A stretch of 64,000 nucleotides of DNA from Bacillus sp. P14.5 (GCF_003316765.1 NZ_NIJF01000066.1:62001-126000), one strand, 5' to 3'; counted from the first letter of the stretch, positions 12,801 to 20,644 are shown. Translations and numbers: made by a program. The notes: generated from the sequence alone by a model not told the origin.

Positions 12801-13995
12801 CATCTTCTTTCTTTTTGTAAAATAAAGTCGCACTTGGGACAGCCATGTTATCTGAAACCACTGCTTCAATAGCAATATCCGTATATGGCTGGCTTTCCGT
12901 GATAGTTGTATGGCTTATGGCAGGAGCTTCCGTATCCTCAGGAATTTCGTCGAGAGTCACAGGAGCGGCAGGAACTTGGTCTGCACTCATAGTTCCTGGA
13001 GTTGGAGCAGCTAATACTTGTAACTTAGCCATCTCTGTTCCTGTTTCAGGGTAATTGTATTGTACAACGGTTCCATCGTTACCTGTTTCACCAGGAAGGT
13101 AGCCGGCTGAAACCACTTCAGTGCCAGTATTGTCCGTGATGATCAATTCACGGTTTCCGCCGTTAGCAAAGCCGGGGAAATTACTATGATTGAAGTCAAT
13201 CACCTGGCTGCTTGTCAGTGACAAGCCAAACTTAGCATTGAAATCGGCAAGTGTTTTTTCACTTTTATTCCACCAGAAAACAAGCTTTTCCTGCGGCTGT
13301 ATGACCGTTGCAGGTACCGAGAAAAGTTTGTCGGCATAACTTCCATCTGTATAAGTGTAAATAAAAGCATAGTTTGCAAGATTCAAAGGCTGGGTAGTAT
13401 TGTTATAGAGCTCAAAGTACTCATAGTCATCCACTCCATCTGAATTAGGAGAGAGCTCTGTAATTAAAAGCTCAGGAAAACTCTCGTAATCTTCCGCAGG
13501 CTCATTCTCTACAGATGCTGCTTCTTGGTTGGCGTCAGGTGCAGCATCTTGTGGAGTCTCAGGAGCCTGTTCGGTTTCGTTTTTCTTTTCGACAGACTGG
13601 GTTTCTTCCGGAGAAGGCTCAGTTTCAGTTACGCTTGAAGGCTGCTCTTCCTGCACGGCAGCTTCAGGTTCTTGAACGGGTTCTGTCCCATCCGCTTCAT
13701 TTGAATCAGCAGCAGGTTCGGAAATTGGCTGGGAACTTTCAGTCTCGGTGTCTGGAGACTGTTCATCCGTCTCAGCAGGTTGTTCACCACTGTCTTCCGG
13801 AACGGGTTGGGCTTCATTATCGGCAGTCTCGGATTGTTCATCCTTCACGGTCTCGGATTTAGGGACCGCTGTAACCGTCCCCTCCTCAGCAGAAACGCGA
13901 GATACCGTCGTCAAAAAGTTTGACAACACAATTGAAACCATACATACGTAGATGAATAGTTTCTTCAACGAGTTCTTCCATCTTCTCTTTTGCAT
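6874..13995 (-). CDS. Giant LPDTG surface protein: four lamin-tail domains plus calcineurin-like phosphoesterase
   Basis: 2373 residues. Residues 1-36 are a signal peptide with a basic start. An acidic Glu/Pro/Thr-rich stretch runs to about 170. Four lamin-tail domains follow, starting near 173, 458, 747 and 1032 (for example LLITELSPNSDGVDDYEYFE), each with an Ig-like spacer containing AIEASVTDNMAVPSA-type motifs. Further Ig-like segments precede a metallophosphoesterase near 1817-2012, with the metal motifs WMSDTQ, HTGDLVDEAD, AGNHD, a histidine in NFHEYL, and GHYHD. A 16-residue Asp/Ser/Asn repeat region (48-bp units at DNA level) spans the wall. The C-terminus has LPDTG, a hydrophobic helix and RRRKK: a sortase-A anchor. 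It is probably a wall-bound phosphohydrolase; its substrate is unknown. It resembles Bacillus YvnB-like exported phosphoesterases as I remember them, but that link is tentative. Confidence 0.9.
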   Translation of the reverse strand: MQKRRWKNSLKKLFIYVCMVSIVLSNFLTTVSRVSAEEGTVTAVPKSETVKDEQSETADNEAQPVPEDSGEQPAETDEQSPDTETESSQPISEPAADSNEADGTEPVQEPEAAVQEEQPSSVTETEPSPEETQSVEKKNETEQAPETPQDAAPDANQEAASVENEPAEDYESFPELLITELSPNSDGVDDYEYFELYNNTTQPLNLANYAFIYTYTDGSYADKLFSVPATVIQPQEKLVFWWNKSEKTLADFNAKFGLSLTSSQVIDFNHSNFPGFANGGNRELIITDNTGTEVVSAGYLPGETGNDGTVVQYNYPETGTEMAKLQVLAAPTPGTMSADQVPAAPVTLDEIPEDTEAPAISHTTITESQPYTDIAIEAVVSDNMAVPSATLFYKKKEDADYTSVPMSGNPDDLTYFSAVIPGTEADADLTYYIEAEAGGLSDATEPSVISISMPEETYSESEILITEISPDSQGYDHYEYFEIYNNSTQALNLANYSFVYHYVGDPDKDTILQVPGVTVAPQETMVFWFNSQDFPLADFNSKFGVNLTEGQVQEFSGSGFTGFYNGGDRGLIIKDNEGNEVVSASYLKGESDNTGAVIQYLFPMTGTSMEKFAVMASSTPGAFDPAQVPTEPVVIDEKPEDTEAPVINHTAVTDSEAFTAISIEASVTDNMAVPSAQLFYKNEADADFTSIDMAMDTEDTSRFTAEIPASAADANITYYIEASDGSLVSKTEEYTIEVNVPEETYSDLPLLITEISPNTAGGGTDYYEFFELYNNTNQPISTINYSFVYKYTDSGNELLFQVPEVTIEPQDSMVFWFNNGGNTNEDFNNQFGTALSQGELTSFTSIFPGFANGGNRALIIRDNKGAEMVYADYLGSDNDNDGGDIQYIFPESGTTMDKLEVLASPTPGVVSGAQVPATPIDAEEIIDEEAPVIDHTPVTTADAFAPLAIEASITDNMAVPAATLFYKNEESDDFKSLAMSASSEDLNRYSAEIPGTDVSSTITYYIEASDGTSTIETEQYEVTVNKKDVDYSEVPRFLVTEIVPDSTNAGSADGYEFVEVYNNTDKDMNFKDYKVQYRYGSDPAGDVVWASVPDDFVLPSQETVVFWIINSQNGDKTVTDFNANYGTNLVEDEEIVRIYSDGMANGAMRGLVVATNAKEEISVSYYNDQTGIKDTSPNKGILYKYPEDGSTQSVKVSAGIEDATPGSVEAFQVPGTPVEIEEDTVNPNIENRTSVTEVQHTEDILIEAEATDNVEVKTVRLFHRTNGETDFQEVLLPLNQETNLYDNTIYAADLIGKNSLEYYFMVSDGFNEVESDLYTIKIKNNLDDSTLRLNLEDQEIVSGTKVIKGTSKEDFAQDVKLFIDDTEVESEAYNALENEAYIALEANGLNTYFQNAVTMGDDILYLMDKDWLTYWKTFTIPVEADRLQVGENIITVRAGNKASPFQLSEDEENRDDYNLRNVRLILADGTVIRDLEKNDPDKVYDMGDDGTFRPFEDFTFTLTEEHAQAKAYAWDTTAVADGAHTVKAQDQDEEIQTVVQVDNTAPEITTNIEDSKSYKGAFTIEADATDEIAGVESVQAMLDGEEITVPYETSSSQLAAGEHVLKVTAIDTEGNQSEKVVHFSVNNENPDKPELVSPSDGSSTPVDGDPKLKVKVTDPTGDDMDVSFYEGYQYTAKNAGSVKAYKNVADIEPPNMMAPPGEEALTNEEISMVSEEDGSYLTSDSSTGFPYHRFDVTLDPSVDENDSVELLWKGQSLEGRKVSMYAWNHAKEKWILQTYKIAGTEDFELKSNITIGEYMKDSKINVLVQDEIPSSPEEYDYTFVWMSDTQYYAESYPYIFDQQTKWIAQMKEEMKIKYVFHTGDLVDEADKVEQWQYADEYMGTLEDSNIPYGVLAGNHDVNQLTNDYTEFYKWFGADRYENEDHYGGTYKNNRGHYDLISSEGNDFIMLYMGWGVQDEDLDWMNQVLQEHPNRKAILNFHEYLLVSGNRSPLGNRIYNKVVEPNENVVAVLSGHYHDSETLVSEIDDNGDGTADREVYQMLGDYQGGPEGGQGYLKLMHFDQDNDRVMINTYSPYLDDYNFYDPTEFPGKDEVIMPMDLSLEEKRVATDYFSVNVYTDTVIGEQEAVESGGTAETVWEGLEENETYSWYVTAQDQFTGGVVSDIWTFTKGEDEEETPVDPEDPSEGGGNDEPENPSDGNDNDGGNDDSENPSDGSDNDGGNDDSENPSDGSDNDEGNDDAENPSDGSDNDEGNDDAENPSDGSDNEGGNGDGKDNGNGQTPQDPADDQDEKDNEDTDTGSGSDQDSTDKNDGGSDQRDTDSSQEDNQAKDKLGSNLPDTGTAYYLYLTLGIIMAAAAAGMIFLRRRKKQLTH
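7190..7470 (-). repeat. 48-bp tandem repeats coding the wall-spanning Asp/Ser/Asn linker
   Basis: About five near-identical 48-base units encode 16-residue repeats of the type PSDGSDNDGGNDDSEN just before the LPDTG anchor. Such tracts vary in copy number by slippage and act as flexible stalks through the peptidoglycan. They also create long false frames on the other strand. Confidence 0.85.
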
Positions 13996-14274
13996 AATAT
14001 CCTCCTTTTTTATGATTCCATTCCATAATAGTTAGTAAATGTAATTTAGTTATTACTTAAATGTTAACTCAGGTAAAAAATGACACGAATTATGTCGAAA
14101 TTTGTAAGAATATTTACACACCAAACTATTTCGTGTCTAGAAATAGATGGTTTTATTCTATGAATCTTCTACTTTAAAATTTACAATATTTATATTTTTT
14201 AATTTAAGTTGATATTAAATTTACATATATACACTACTATAAAACGTGTTAAACAAACTCAAGGGGGAAATGCA

Positions 14275-15549
14275 GTGAAGATGTTAGCACGTTTTACAAA
14301 AACACTTGTAATTTTAATGGGAGTAGCCATAATTATGCAGCCATTCCAAGCCAGTGCCCACTCCGGCTCTGTCGGATATTCGGAGATAACAGTTGAAGAG
14401 AATGTAATCGACTATGACCTTTATTTGCTTGCCGACCTGGTCGGAGGGCTGCTGGCTATAGATAAAGACCAGGATGGATATATGACAGAAGATGAACTCA
14501 ATCATTCGAAGGATTCCATTAAAAAACTGATTGTGGATAACCTTCATATCACAAGTAACGGGGAAAAACCTGAAGTAACAGTAAAAGAAATTAAAACAGC
14601 CGAGCGGTGGAACTATTCCATGTTCAACATTGTCATGGAATTTGAGTTCGACAAGCCGGTTACAGAATACGCCATTCAGTATGAAATCTTTTTTGACGGA
14701 ATCGACATGAACCACCAAAATTTTATGACTGTACAGCATGGCGGATCAGCCTCTGAACATGTCATCACAGCGAATAATAAAATGATAGAAGGCAAAATAG
14801 GAAGTAATGGGGAAGCAGCTGCTGAAACAGAATCGGAATCCGGTCATGCAGCAAATCAGGATGAAACTGAAGTTGCTCATGGACAAGAACATGAACATGA
14901 GCATGAACATGAAGAATCACGAGGATCAGAGACAGAAGAGCAAACAGAAGAAGCAGTATCAACAGATTCAGGCTCATCAGGTGATAACGGAAACGGTTCT
15001 ACCGGTTTTGTTGACTATCTTGTACTTGGGATGACTCATATCTGGGGAGGAATCGACCACCTTCTCTTTATCGTGGGTCTCTTACTAATGAGAGGATCGG
15101 TTAAGGACTACATTAAAATCCTTACTGCATTCACGGTTGGACACAGCTTGACGCTTGGCCTGGCTGCCATGGAAATCTTCATCATCCCTGGAAGCATCAT
15201 AGAACCACTCATCGCCCTAAGCATTGTATATGTCGCAATTGAAAACATATTAGCGAAGAAAAGAGGAGATGCCAGCTTCAAAGGGAGATGGATTGTGGTC
15301 CTTTTCTTTGGGTTGATCCATGGATTTGGATTTGCCGGATTCCTTGCAGGTAAACTTGAAGGCGCATTCGTGCTGCCATTGTTATCCTTCAACCTCGGAG
15401 TCGAAATCGGTCAAATTGTCGTTCTTGCAATACTGTTTCCTATCATCTGGTACATGAGGAAACTGCGTTACCAAACTCAAATCATGTACAGTGCCTCTGC
15501 ACTTGTCAGTCTATTCGGCCTCTACTGGCTCATTGAACGATTAATTTAA
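14275..15549 (+). CDS. HupE/UreJ-type membrane protein with EF-hand and His-rich extracellular domain
   Basis: A 424-residue membrane protein. GTG 14275 follows AAGGGGGAAA. A signal peptide ends at QASA before HSGSVGYSE. The extracytoplasmic part (about 30-235) carries one canonical EF-hand loop, DKDQDGYMTEDE, and ends in an acidic/His tract with alternating HEHEHEHE that could bind metal. The C-terminal 190 residues are a six- to seven-helix HupE/UreJ-type domain with conserved HIWGGIDHLLFIVGLLL, FTVGHSLTL and FFGLIHGFGFAGFL, whose His and Asp residues are the expected metal ligands. HupE proteins are linked to nickel or cobalt uptake. Here no hydrogenase or urease gene is nearby, so the metal is unknown. 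Confidence 0.82.
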   Translation: MKMLARFTKTLVILMGVAIIMQPFQASAHSGSVGYSEITVEENVIDYDLYLLADLVGGLLAIDKDQDGYMTEDELNHSKDSIKKLIVDNLHITSNGEKPEVTVKEIKTAERWNYSMFNIVMEFEFDKPVTEYAIQYEIFFDGIDMNHQNFMTVQHGGSASEHVITANNKMIEGKIGSNGEAAAETESESGHAANQDETEVAHGQEHEHEHEHEESRGSETEEQTEEAVSTDSGSSGDNGNGSTGFVDYLVLGMTHIWGGIDHLLFIVGLLLMRGSVKDYIKILTAFTVGHSLTLGLAAMEIFIIPGSIIEPLIALSIVYVAIENILAKKRGDASFKGRWIVVLFFGLIHGFGFAGFLAGKLEGAFVLPLLSFNLGVEIGQIVVLAILFPIIWYMRKLRYQTQIMYSASALVSLFGLYWLIERLI

Positions 15550-15569
15550 TTTTTCTCATAAAAAACCTT

Positions 15570-15622
15570 GAGGGACTGTTTACTTTATTGCTTTTACGCA
15601 TAAGGTGGGCAGTCCCTCTTCG
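15570..15622 (+). terminator. Possible terminator after the HupE-like gene
   Basis: GAGGGACTG and CAGTCCCTC form a nine-base stem around a loop of about 30 bases. The stem is good, but the loop is long and the T run short, so the call is weak. Confidence 0.4.
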
Positions 15623-15639
15623 TGCTTAACAGTATTAGG

Positions 15640-16110
15640 TCGCAGAGTGGGTACATATCTAGGCCAAAATTGAGCGACTCATGTACCCAGAGCGGCCGAG
15701 TGGATACATAAGTAGGCCAAAATCGAGCGACTCTTGTATCCAGAGGGGCCGAGTGGGTACATGAGTAAGCCAAAATCAAGCTACTCATGTATCCAGAGCG
15801 GCCGAGTGGATACATAAGTAGACTAAAACCGAGCAACTCGTGTATCCAGGCAGGCCGAGTGGGTACATAAGTGAGCCAAAATCGAGCTACTCGTGTATTC
15901 AGGCAGGGAGAGTGGGTACATATCTAGGCCAAAATTGAGCCACTCGTGTATCCACCGCTGCCGAGTGAGTACATAAGTAAGCTAAAACTGAGCCACTCAT
16001 GTAGCCATAGCGGTCGAGTGGATACATAAGTAAGCTAAAACCGAGCCACTCGTGTATCCAGGCAGGCCGAGTGGGTACATAAGAGAGCCAAAACCGAGCC
16101 ACTCATTATC
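15640..16110. repeat. 53-bp tandem repeat, nine copies
   Basis: The core TACATAAGTA recurs with an exact 53-base period: the homologous base falls at 15651, 15704, 15757, 15810, 15863, 15916, 15969, 16022 and 16075. Each unit holds the inverted pair TGGATACA / TGTATCCA, about 25 bases apart, giving nine potential hairpins. Units differ by a few substitutions and by GTA/ATA alternation. It is not a CRISPR array, since there are no unique spacers. The open frames across it are artefacts of the repeat. Confidence 0.9.
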
Positions 16111-16650
16111 CAAACCCTCACCAAACGATCACATCCAATAGAAATAAGCACCCAAGAAACTATAAAAAGGAGAAACTTATCACTTAACACTTTAAAGCGC
16201 TAAAGCAAAACCCCAATAAAAAAGCCACAGACCATAGAATCTGGGATGAAGATTTACGTTTGCAATCAAACTAAAACTACTGTAATATTTGTAACAAAGC
16301 TATCACAGTATAGTAACACTATTATTCTATCTGAAATACTAAAAACCCCTCAAAATGGCGTCAAATCAACGTTTTTAAGTGTATATTTACACTTTCAACC
16401 CCATATATATTAGTAAAATTAACCAAAAAGTATAACTATCTGAATAATTTTAATTACTAAAATCTCTCAAACTCCAGTAGTATCTAAGGCTCATAGATTT
16501 TAACCCCTTCTGAGGGTTAATTTGGTAATTAAGTCGGAAAACTTTTCCACTTAAATTCCTTTTTTCCTGCGATACAATAGATTTCGTTATCAGCTTTCAA
16601 GCGAATCTGATAGCAAAAAATCTTGCAGAGAAACAAAGGAGAACTATACT
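16111..16650. other. AT-rich intergenic region before the LytE-like gene
   Basis: No coding frame is supported. At 16186-16215 there is a fragment resembling the TTAAAGCGCTAAAG core of the second REP family. An inverted repeat TTAACCCC / GGGTTAA at about 16499-16520 lies upstream of the gene. The region probably holds its promoter and a long leader, but I cannot place a -35/-10 pair with confidence. Confidence 0.4.
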
Positions 16651-17661
16651 ATGAAAAAAACAATTATTGCTTTGTCAACTGCCGCAATGTTATCAACGGG
16701 GTTTTCAACATATACACAAGCAGCGAGTCACACAGTACAGTCAGGAGACACACTATCTCATCTGGCTAAAAGATATAGCGTATCAGTCAAGGACATTAAA
16801 AACTGGAACAACTTGAATTCAGATCTTATCTACGTAAACCAGAGCCTGGAAGTAGGCGGAAAATCTGCAGCACCTGCAAAAGCAAGCACAAGTGCCAAAA
16901 CGTATGTAGTGAAAAGCGGAGACTACCTATCTAAGATTGGTAAAGCGTACGGCGTATCAGTCAGCAGCCTGAAAAGCTGGAATGGACTAAGCAGTGACAT
17001 AATCCACCCTGGCCAAAAATTGAAAGTAAGTGCAAGCGGATCAGCTCCAGTAGCATCTGCGCCAGCTAAAACAACAACATCTGCTCCTTCACAAGGCGGC
17101 ACATATACAGTTGTATCTGGTGACACACTGAGCCATATCGCTAAAAAACATGGTGTATCCGTTCAGCAAATCAAATCTAATAACGGTTTGAGCAGCGACC
17201 TTATCCGAGTTGGCCAAAAACTATCAATCTCTGGAAAATCAACAAACACAGCTAAAGCAGCACCTGCCAAGCAAGTTACAACGAAAGTAGCAAGCTCGTC
17301 AAACGACAGTGTAGGCGTAATAAATGAAGCGAAGAGACATCTGGGAACACCATATGTATGGGGTGGTTCTACTCCATCAGGATTTGACTGCAGTGGTTTC
17401 ATTTACTATGTTTATAAGCAAGCAGGCATGAATGTAAGCAGAACAAGCGCACTTGGACTGTGGAACGAAACCACACGTGTGAGCAATCCACAGCCGGGAG
17501 ATCTAGTATTCTTCAGCAATACTTATAAAGCAGGAATTTCTCACGTAGGAATCTACTTAGGCAATAATGAGTTCATTCACTCTGGCAACAGAGGCGTTGA
17601 AGTCACTTCCTTGAGCAACAGCTACTGGAAAACTAAAATCACAGGCTACACTAGCTATTAA
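16651..17661 (+). CDS. LytE-like peptidoglycan DL-endopeptidase (3 LysM + NlpC/P60)
   Basis: A 336-residue secreted cell-wall hydrolase. The signal peptide ends at TQAAS (about residue 25). Three LysM peptidoglycan-binding domains lie at about 27-70 (HTVQSGDTLSHLAKRY), 84-127 (TYVVKSGDYLSKIGKAYG) and 150-193 (TYTVVSGDTLSHIAKKHG), joined by Ser/Ala/Thr linkers. The C-terminal NlpC/P60 domain (about 222-336) has the catalytic Cys in GFDCSGF and the His in SHVGIY, with a third polar residue in FIHSG. It would cut the D-Glu to diaminopimelate bond. Length and layout match Bacillus LytE (about 334 residues). It is monocistronic, with AAAGGAG before ATG and a terminator after. Confidence 0.93.
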   Translation: MKKTIIALSTAAMLSTGFSTYTQAASHTVQSGDTLSHLAKRYSVSVKDIKNWNNLNSDLIYVNQSLEVGGKSAAPAKASTSAKTYVVKSGDYLSKIGKAYGVSVSSLKSWNGLSSDIIHPGQKLKVSASGSAPVASAPAKTTTSAPSQGGTYTVVSGDTLSHIAKKHGVSVQQIKSNNGLSSDLIRVGQKLSISGKSTNTAKAAPAKQVTTKVASSSNDSVGVINEAKRHLGTPYVWGGSTPSGFDCSGFIYYVYKQAGMNVSRTSALGLWNETTRVSNPQPGDLVFFSNTYKAGISHVGIYLGNNEFIHSGNRGVEVTSLSNSYWKTKITGYTSY

Positions 17662-17672
17662 TATCCGACTCA

Positions 17673-17702
17673 AACCCTTCCCCGCCAGGAAGGGTTTTTC
17701 TA
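17673..17702 (+). terminator. Terminator after the LytE-like gene
   Basis: AAACCCTTCCC / AGGAAGGGTTTTT with a short loop, 12 bases after the stop. Confidence 0.85.
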
Positions 17703-17860
17703 TTTACTCCATAACTACCCCCTCCAAAACAACTTAAACCACTTTTTATATATTTTTTTAAAAAAAGCAAAAACTTTCGATATTAGTTGTAATTACTTGT
17801 AAAATAAAAGTCAATATCCTACATACAATAGAGGAATAGCATACGAAAGGGGAATAACTA

Positions 17861-19855
17861 TTGAAGAAACTCGTATTTTTATCCGTCCTTTTGTCACTTA
17901 TTTTTATTGCGGGATGTCAAGAACAGCCACAGCCCGATGAACGCCTTGAAACTTATGTAAAGCTGTGGAACGATCAGGAATATGAAAAAATGTACAGCGA
18001 TTATCTCACTCAAAGTACCAAGGAAACTTATTCAACAGAAGATTTTAAGGACAGAGCCCAAAAGATTTATCAGGATTTTGACGTGAAGAACTTCGAAGTA
18101 ACCTATCAAAAGCCCGAAGAAGAACAAGAGTGGGAAGATCAGGAGTCAGCAAAGTTTCCGGTTGTAATAAAAATGACCACTCTGGCAGGAGATATCGAGT
18201 ATGAAAAAGAAGTAGAACTTATAAAAGAATCAAAAGATGACCAGGAAAACTGGTTCCTGAACTGGACACCTGAGTTGATCCTTCCAAACCTGGAGCAGAA
18301 TGACAAAGTAAGGATACAAACGGTCCCGGCCAACCGCGGGGAAATTTATGACCGCAATGATAGGGCACTGGCAATTAATGGACAGGCATACGAAATAGGC
18401 GTAGTTCCGGAAAATTTTGAATTAGCAAATACCGGTAAAGCCGCTGAATTACTCGATATCACACCTGAATTCATTGAGGAGCAGATGAATCAAAGCTGGG
18501 TGCAGCCTGAACATTTCGTTCCTTTAAAGAAAATACCGATGTCCAACAGGGAGCTGGCTGTGGAATTGACGTCCATAGAAGGTGTGTTCAATCAAAAAGT
18601 GGAGGCACGTGAGTATCCGTATGCGGAAGCACTGGCTCATCTAGTCGGACATACAGGCAATATAACTGCTGAAGAATACGAGGAATTGAAGGGAAAAGGA
18701 TATTCCGAACAAGCTGTTATAGGAAAAAGAGGCCTTGAGGAATTGTACGAAGAAAAGCTTAGAGGGCAAGATGGCAAGGTGATTTATATTGAAAAAGAAA
18801 ATGGAGCCGTGGTTGATGTGGCTTCATCAGAAGTTATGCACGGTGAAAAAATCACTCTGACCATCGATGCCGAGGTGCAAAAGGGATTGTACGAACAAAT
18901 GAAGGATGAAGCAGGCACGGCAGCAGCAGTGAATCCAAACACAGGTGAGGTCCTCTCATTGGTGAGTGTCCCATCCTTTGATCCAAATCAATTTGCACTG
19001 GGCATCTCCTCTAAGGATTATAAAGCGCTCCAGGATAACCCGGACAATCCTTTGACCAATCGCATTGTCAATGCTTATTCACCTGGATCTACCATGAAGG
19101 GAATAACAGCAGCAATCGGGCTAAATTCAGGAAAGCTGGATCCATCAAAAGCTTATACCATTGAAGGGAAGCAATGGCAGAAAGATAAATCATGGGGAGG
19201 ATACAAAGTTACTCGAGTCTTTGACAACGATACAAATGTAGATTTAGAAAGTGCTCTTAAGTACTCAGACAATATTTATTTTGCCCGGGCAGGACTCGAT
19301 ATGGGAGCGGATTCCTTCCAGCAGGGACTGAAGAACTTCGGGTACGGCGAGGAAGTACCTTTCGAATATCCAATCACTTCCTCGCAGATAGCCAATGATG
19401 GAGCGATCTCTGAGGAAATCCTGCTTGCCGACTCGGCATATGGACAGGGACAGATTTTAATGAGTGTCCTTCACCTTGCCAACTCATACGGAGCCATCAT
19501 TAATGATGGAATCATGATGAAACCGCTCCTTATAAATGGAGCAAAAGAAGAAGTCTGGAAAAATGACCTTCTATCCAAGGAAAATGCCGAACTGCTAAAA
19601 ACGGACCTAAGAAAAGTAGTGACAGAGGGAATCGCGGGTAAAGCCGCAGTAGAAGGCAAGGCAATTGCCGGAAAAACAGGCACTGCCGAAATTAAATCAG
19701 AACAGGGTACAACCGGAAGCGAAAATGGCCTGTTCGTCAGCTATGATCAGAACAACCCGGAATTTGTACTGGCGATGCTGCTCGAAAATGTGGAAGAGAG
19801 CGGCGGTAGTACGCATACCGTCGAGGTCACCAAGCGATTCTACGAGAGCTGGTGA
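17861..19855 (+). CDS. pbpC: PbpC-like class B penicillin-binding lipoprotein (MecA-N type)
   Basis: A 664-residue peptidoglycan transpeptidase. A lipoprotein signal ends with the lipobox FIAGC (Cys 19). Residues about 25-145 form a MecA-N/NTF2-like domain. A PBP dimerisation domain follows (VPANRGEIYDRNDRALAING), and the C-terminal half is the transpeptidase, with the serine motif SPGSTMKG, the SDN motif in KYSDNIYF and the KTG motif in AGKTGTAE. It cross-links stem peptides on the outer face of the membrane. Length and domains match Bacillus PbpC (PBP3, 668 residues). PBPs of this type tend to have low beta-lactam affinity, but resistance cannot be read from sequence. TTG 17861 follows AAAGGGGA. 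The stop codon lies inside the first REP element. Confidence 0.9.
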   Translation: MKKLVFLSVLLSLIFIAGCQEQPQPDERLETYVKLWNDQEYEKMYSDYLTQSTKETYSTEDFKDRAQKIYQDFDVKNFEVTYQKPEEEQEWEDQESAKFPVVIKMTTLAGDIEYEKEVELIKESKDDQENWFLNWTPELILPNLEQNDKVRIQTVPANRGEIYDRNDRALAINGQAYEIGVVPENFELANTGKAAELLDITPEFIEEQMNQSWVQPEHFVPLKKIPMSNRELAVELTSIEGVFNQKVEAREYPYAEALAHLVGHTGNITAEEYEELKGKGYSEQAVIGKRGLEELYEEKLRGQDGKVIYIEKENGAVVDVASSEVMHGEKITLTIDAEVQKGLYEQMKDEAGTAAAVNPNTGEVLSLVSVPSFDPNQFALGISSKDYKALQDNPDNPLTNRIVNAYSPGSTMKGITAAIGLNSGKLDPSKAYTIEGKQWQKDKSWGGYKVTRVFDNDTNVDLESALKYSDNIYFARAGLDMGADSFQQGLKNFGYGEEVPFEYPITSSQIANDGAISEEILLADSAYGQGQILMSVLHLANSYGAIINDGIMMKPLLINGAKEEVWKNDLLSKENAELLKTDLRKVVTEGIAGKAAVEGKAIAGKTGTAEIKSEQGTTGSENGLFVSYDQNNPEFVLAMLLENVEESGGSTHTVEVTKRFYESW

Positions 19856-19967
19856 CTGTCACGCCCCGAAATTTGTCGACAGGAATACATGGAATGAATT
19901 GCTAGCTTGTTGTAAGTTAGGATAAAGATTATCCGGGGCGTGACAGTCACCACCCGGTTTTTGTCGA
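19852..19967. repeat. REP family A, two inverted copies (3' end of pbpC)
   Basis: Two elements face each other around a 52-base spacer. The first, 19852-19880, has GTGACTGTCACGCCCCG then a TTTGTCGAC tail and includes the pbpC stop codon. The second is 19933-19967, with CCGGGGCGTGACAGTCACC and a TTTTTGTCGA tail. The shared design is a GTGACAGTCAC palindrome with C/G-rich arms and a TTTGTCGA foot, as in bacterial REP/BIME pairs. Confidence 0.85.
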
Positions 19968-20057
19968 ATAAAAACAAGAACCGGGAAAAATTAAAATAAA
20001 TTCTGAGACGCCCTACCTCCATACGTCGTCTAACCCTAGAGGGAGGAAACTACAACC

Positions 20058-20606
20058 ATGCCCAAAATGTCTAAATCTAAGAAAACCGCACTATTTATAT
20101 TAATCTTTCTACTATTAGGAACCGTTTCAGCCGGCTCGATTTATACTTATTTTAGTGAACAGGGAAACAGGGAGATGACTAATGACGCCAATACCCAGGG
20201 GGATGCAGCGGAAGAATACACCGAAGAGGAAACGCAGAATGAAACCAGCACAGAAAACCCATTCGGTGAACCATTCCTGTCACCTATTGATGAAACAGTA
20301 ATGCAGCAGTATATCCATGCAATGAGCCACCAGAAGGTTGAAGCAAAGCAAAAGTGGTCCTTTTATGAAATGACAGACGAAAGAATTCTCTATTTATTAG
20401 GAGAGCTTGATAAAGGGGATTACGAGCACGAGCACGTCTACAGAGATATCCTGGTGAAATGGCAGGAAGGAAACTTCAGTGAAGTGGACCATGACCACAA
20501 CGAAGTCTGGAGTCTGCAAGGAGGAACGGTGGGCGCAGCGAAAGGAATTCTTGCCCCACAAGAAGAAGAGGCGTACTTAAACAAACAGAAAAGAGAAAAA
20601 CGATAA
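20058..20606 (+). CDS. Hypothetical membrane-anchored protein
   Basis: A 182-residue protein of no family I can name with certainty. Residues 1-30 are a basic start and one hydrophobic segment (ALFILIFLLLGTVSAGSIYT), an uncleaved anchor or signal peptide. An acidic Glu/Thr linker (about 35-72) follows, then a compact domain (about 75-165) with MQQYIHAMSHQKVEAKQKWS and a His/Asp cluster EVDHDHNEVW. The fold is probably extracytoplasmic. It has a clear AGAGGGAGG site before ATG 20058 and its own terminator. It stands alone between REP elements. Confidence 0.7.
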   Translation: MPKMSKSKKTALFILIFLLLGTVSAGSIYTYFSEQGNREMTNDANTQGDAAEEYTEEETQNETSTENPFGEPFLSPIDETVMQQYIHAMSHQKVEAKQKWSFYEMTDERILYLLGELDKGDYEHEHVYRDILVKWQEGNFSEVDHDHNEVWSLQGGTVGAAKGILAPQEEEAYLNKQKREKR

Positions 20607-20608
20607 AA

Positions 20609-20643
20609 GCAGAGCAGGTGCAGTTTGGCGGCACCTGTTTTTT
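20609..20643 (+). terminator. Terminator after the hypothetical membrane-anchored gene
   Basis: GCAGGTGC / GCACCTGT stem followed by TTTTTTT. Confidence 0.8.
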
Positions 20644-20644
20644 T

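Noticed and set aside
7029..13951. Many open frames on the plus strand across the giant surface protein gene
   Set aside because: They are antisense shadows of low-complexity coding repeats, without ribosome sites or recognisable domains.
15640..16110. CRISPR array
   Set aside because: The whole 53-bp unit repeats; there are no unique spacers and no cas genes nearby.
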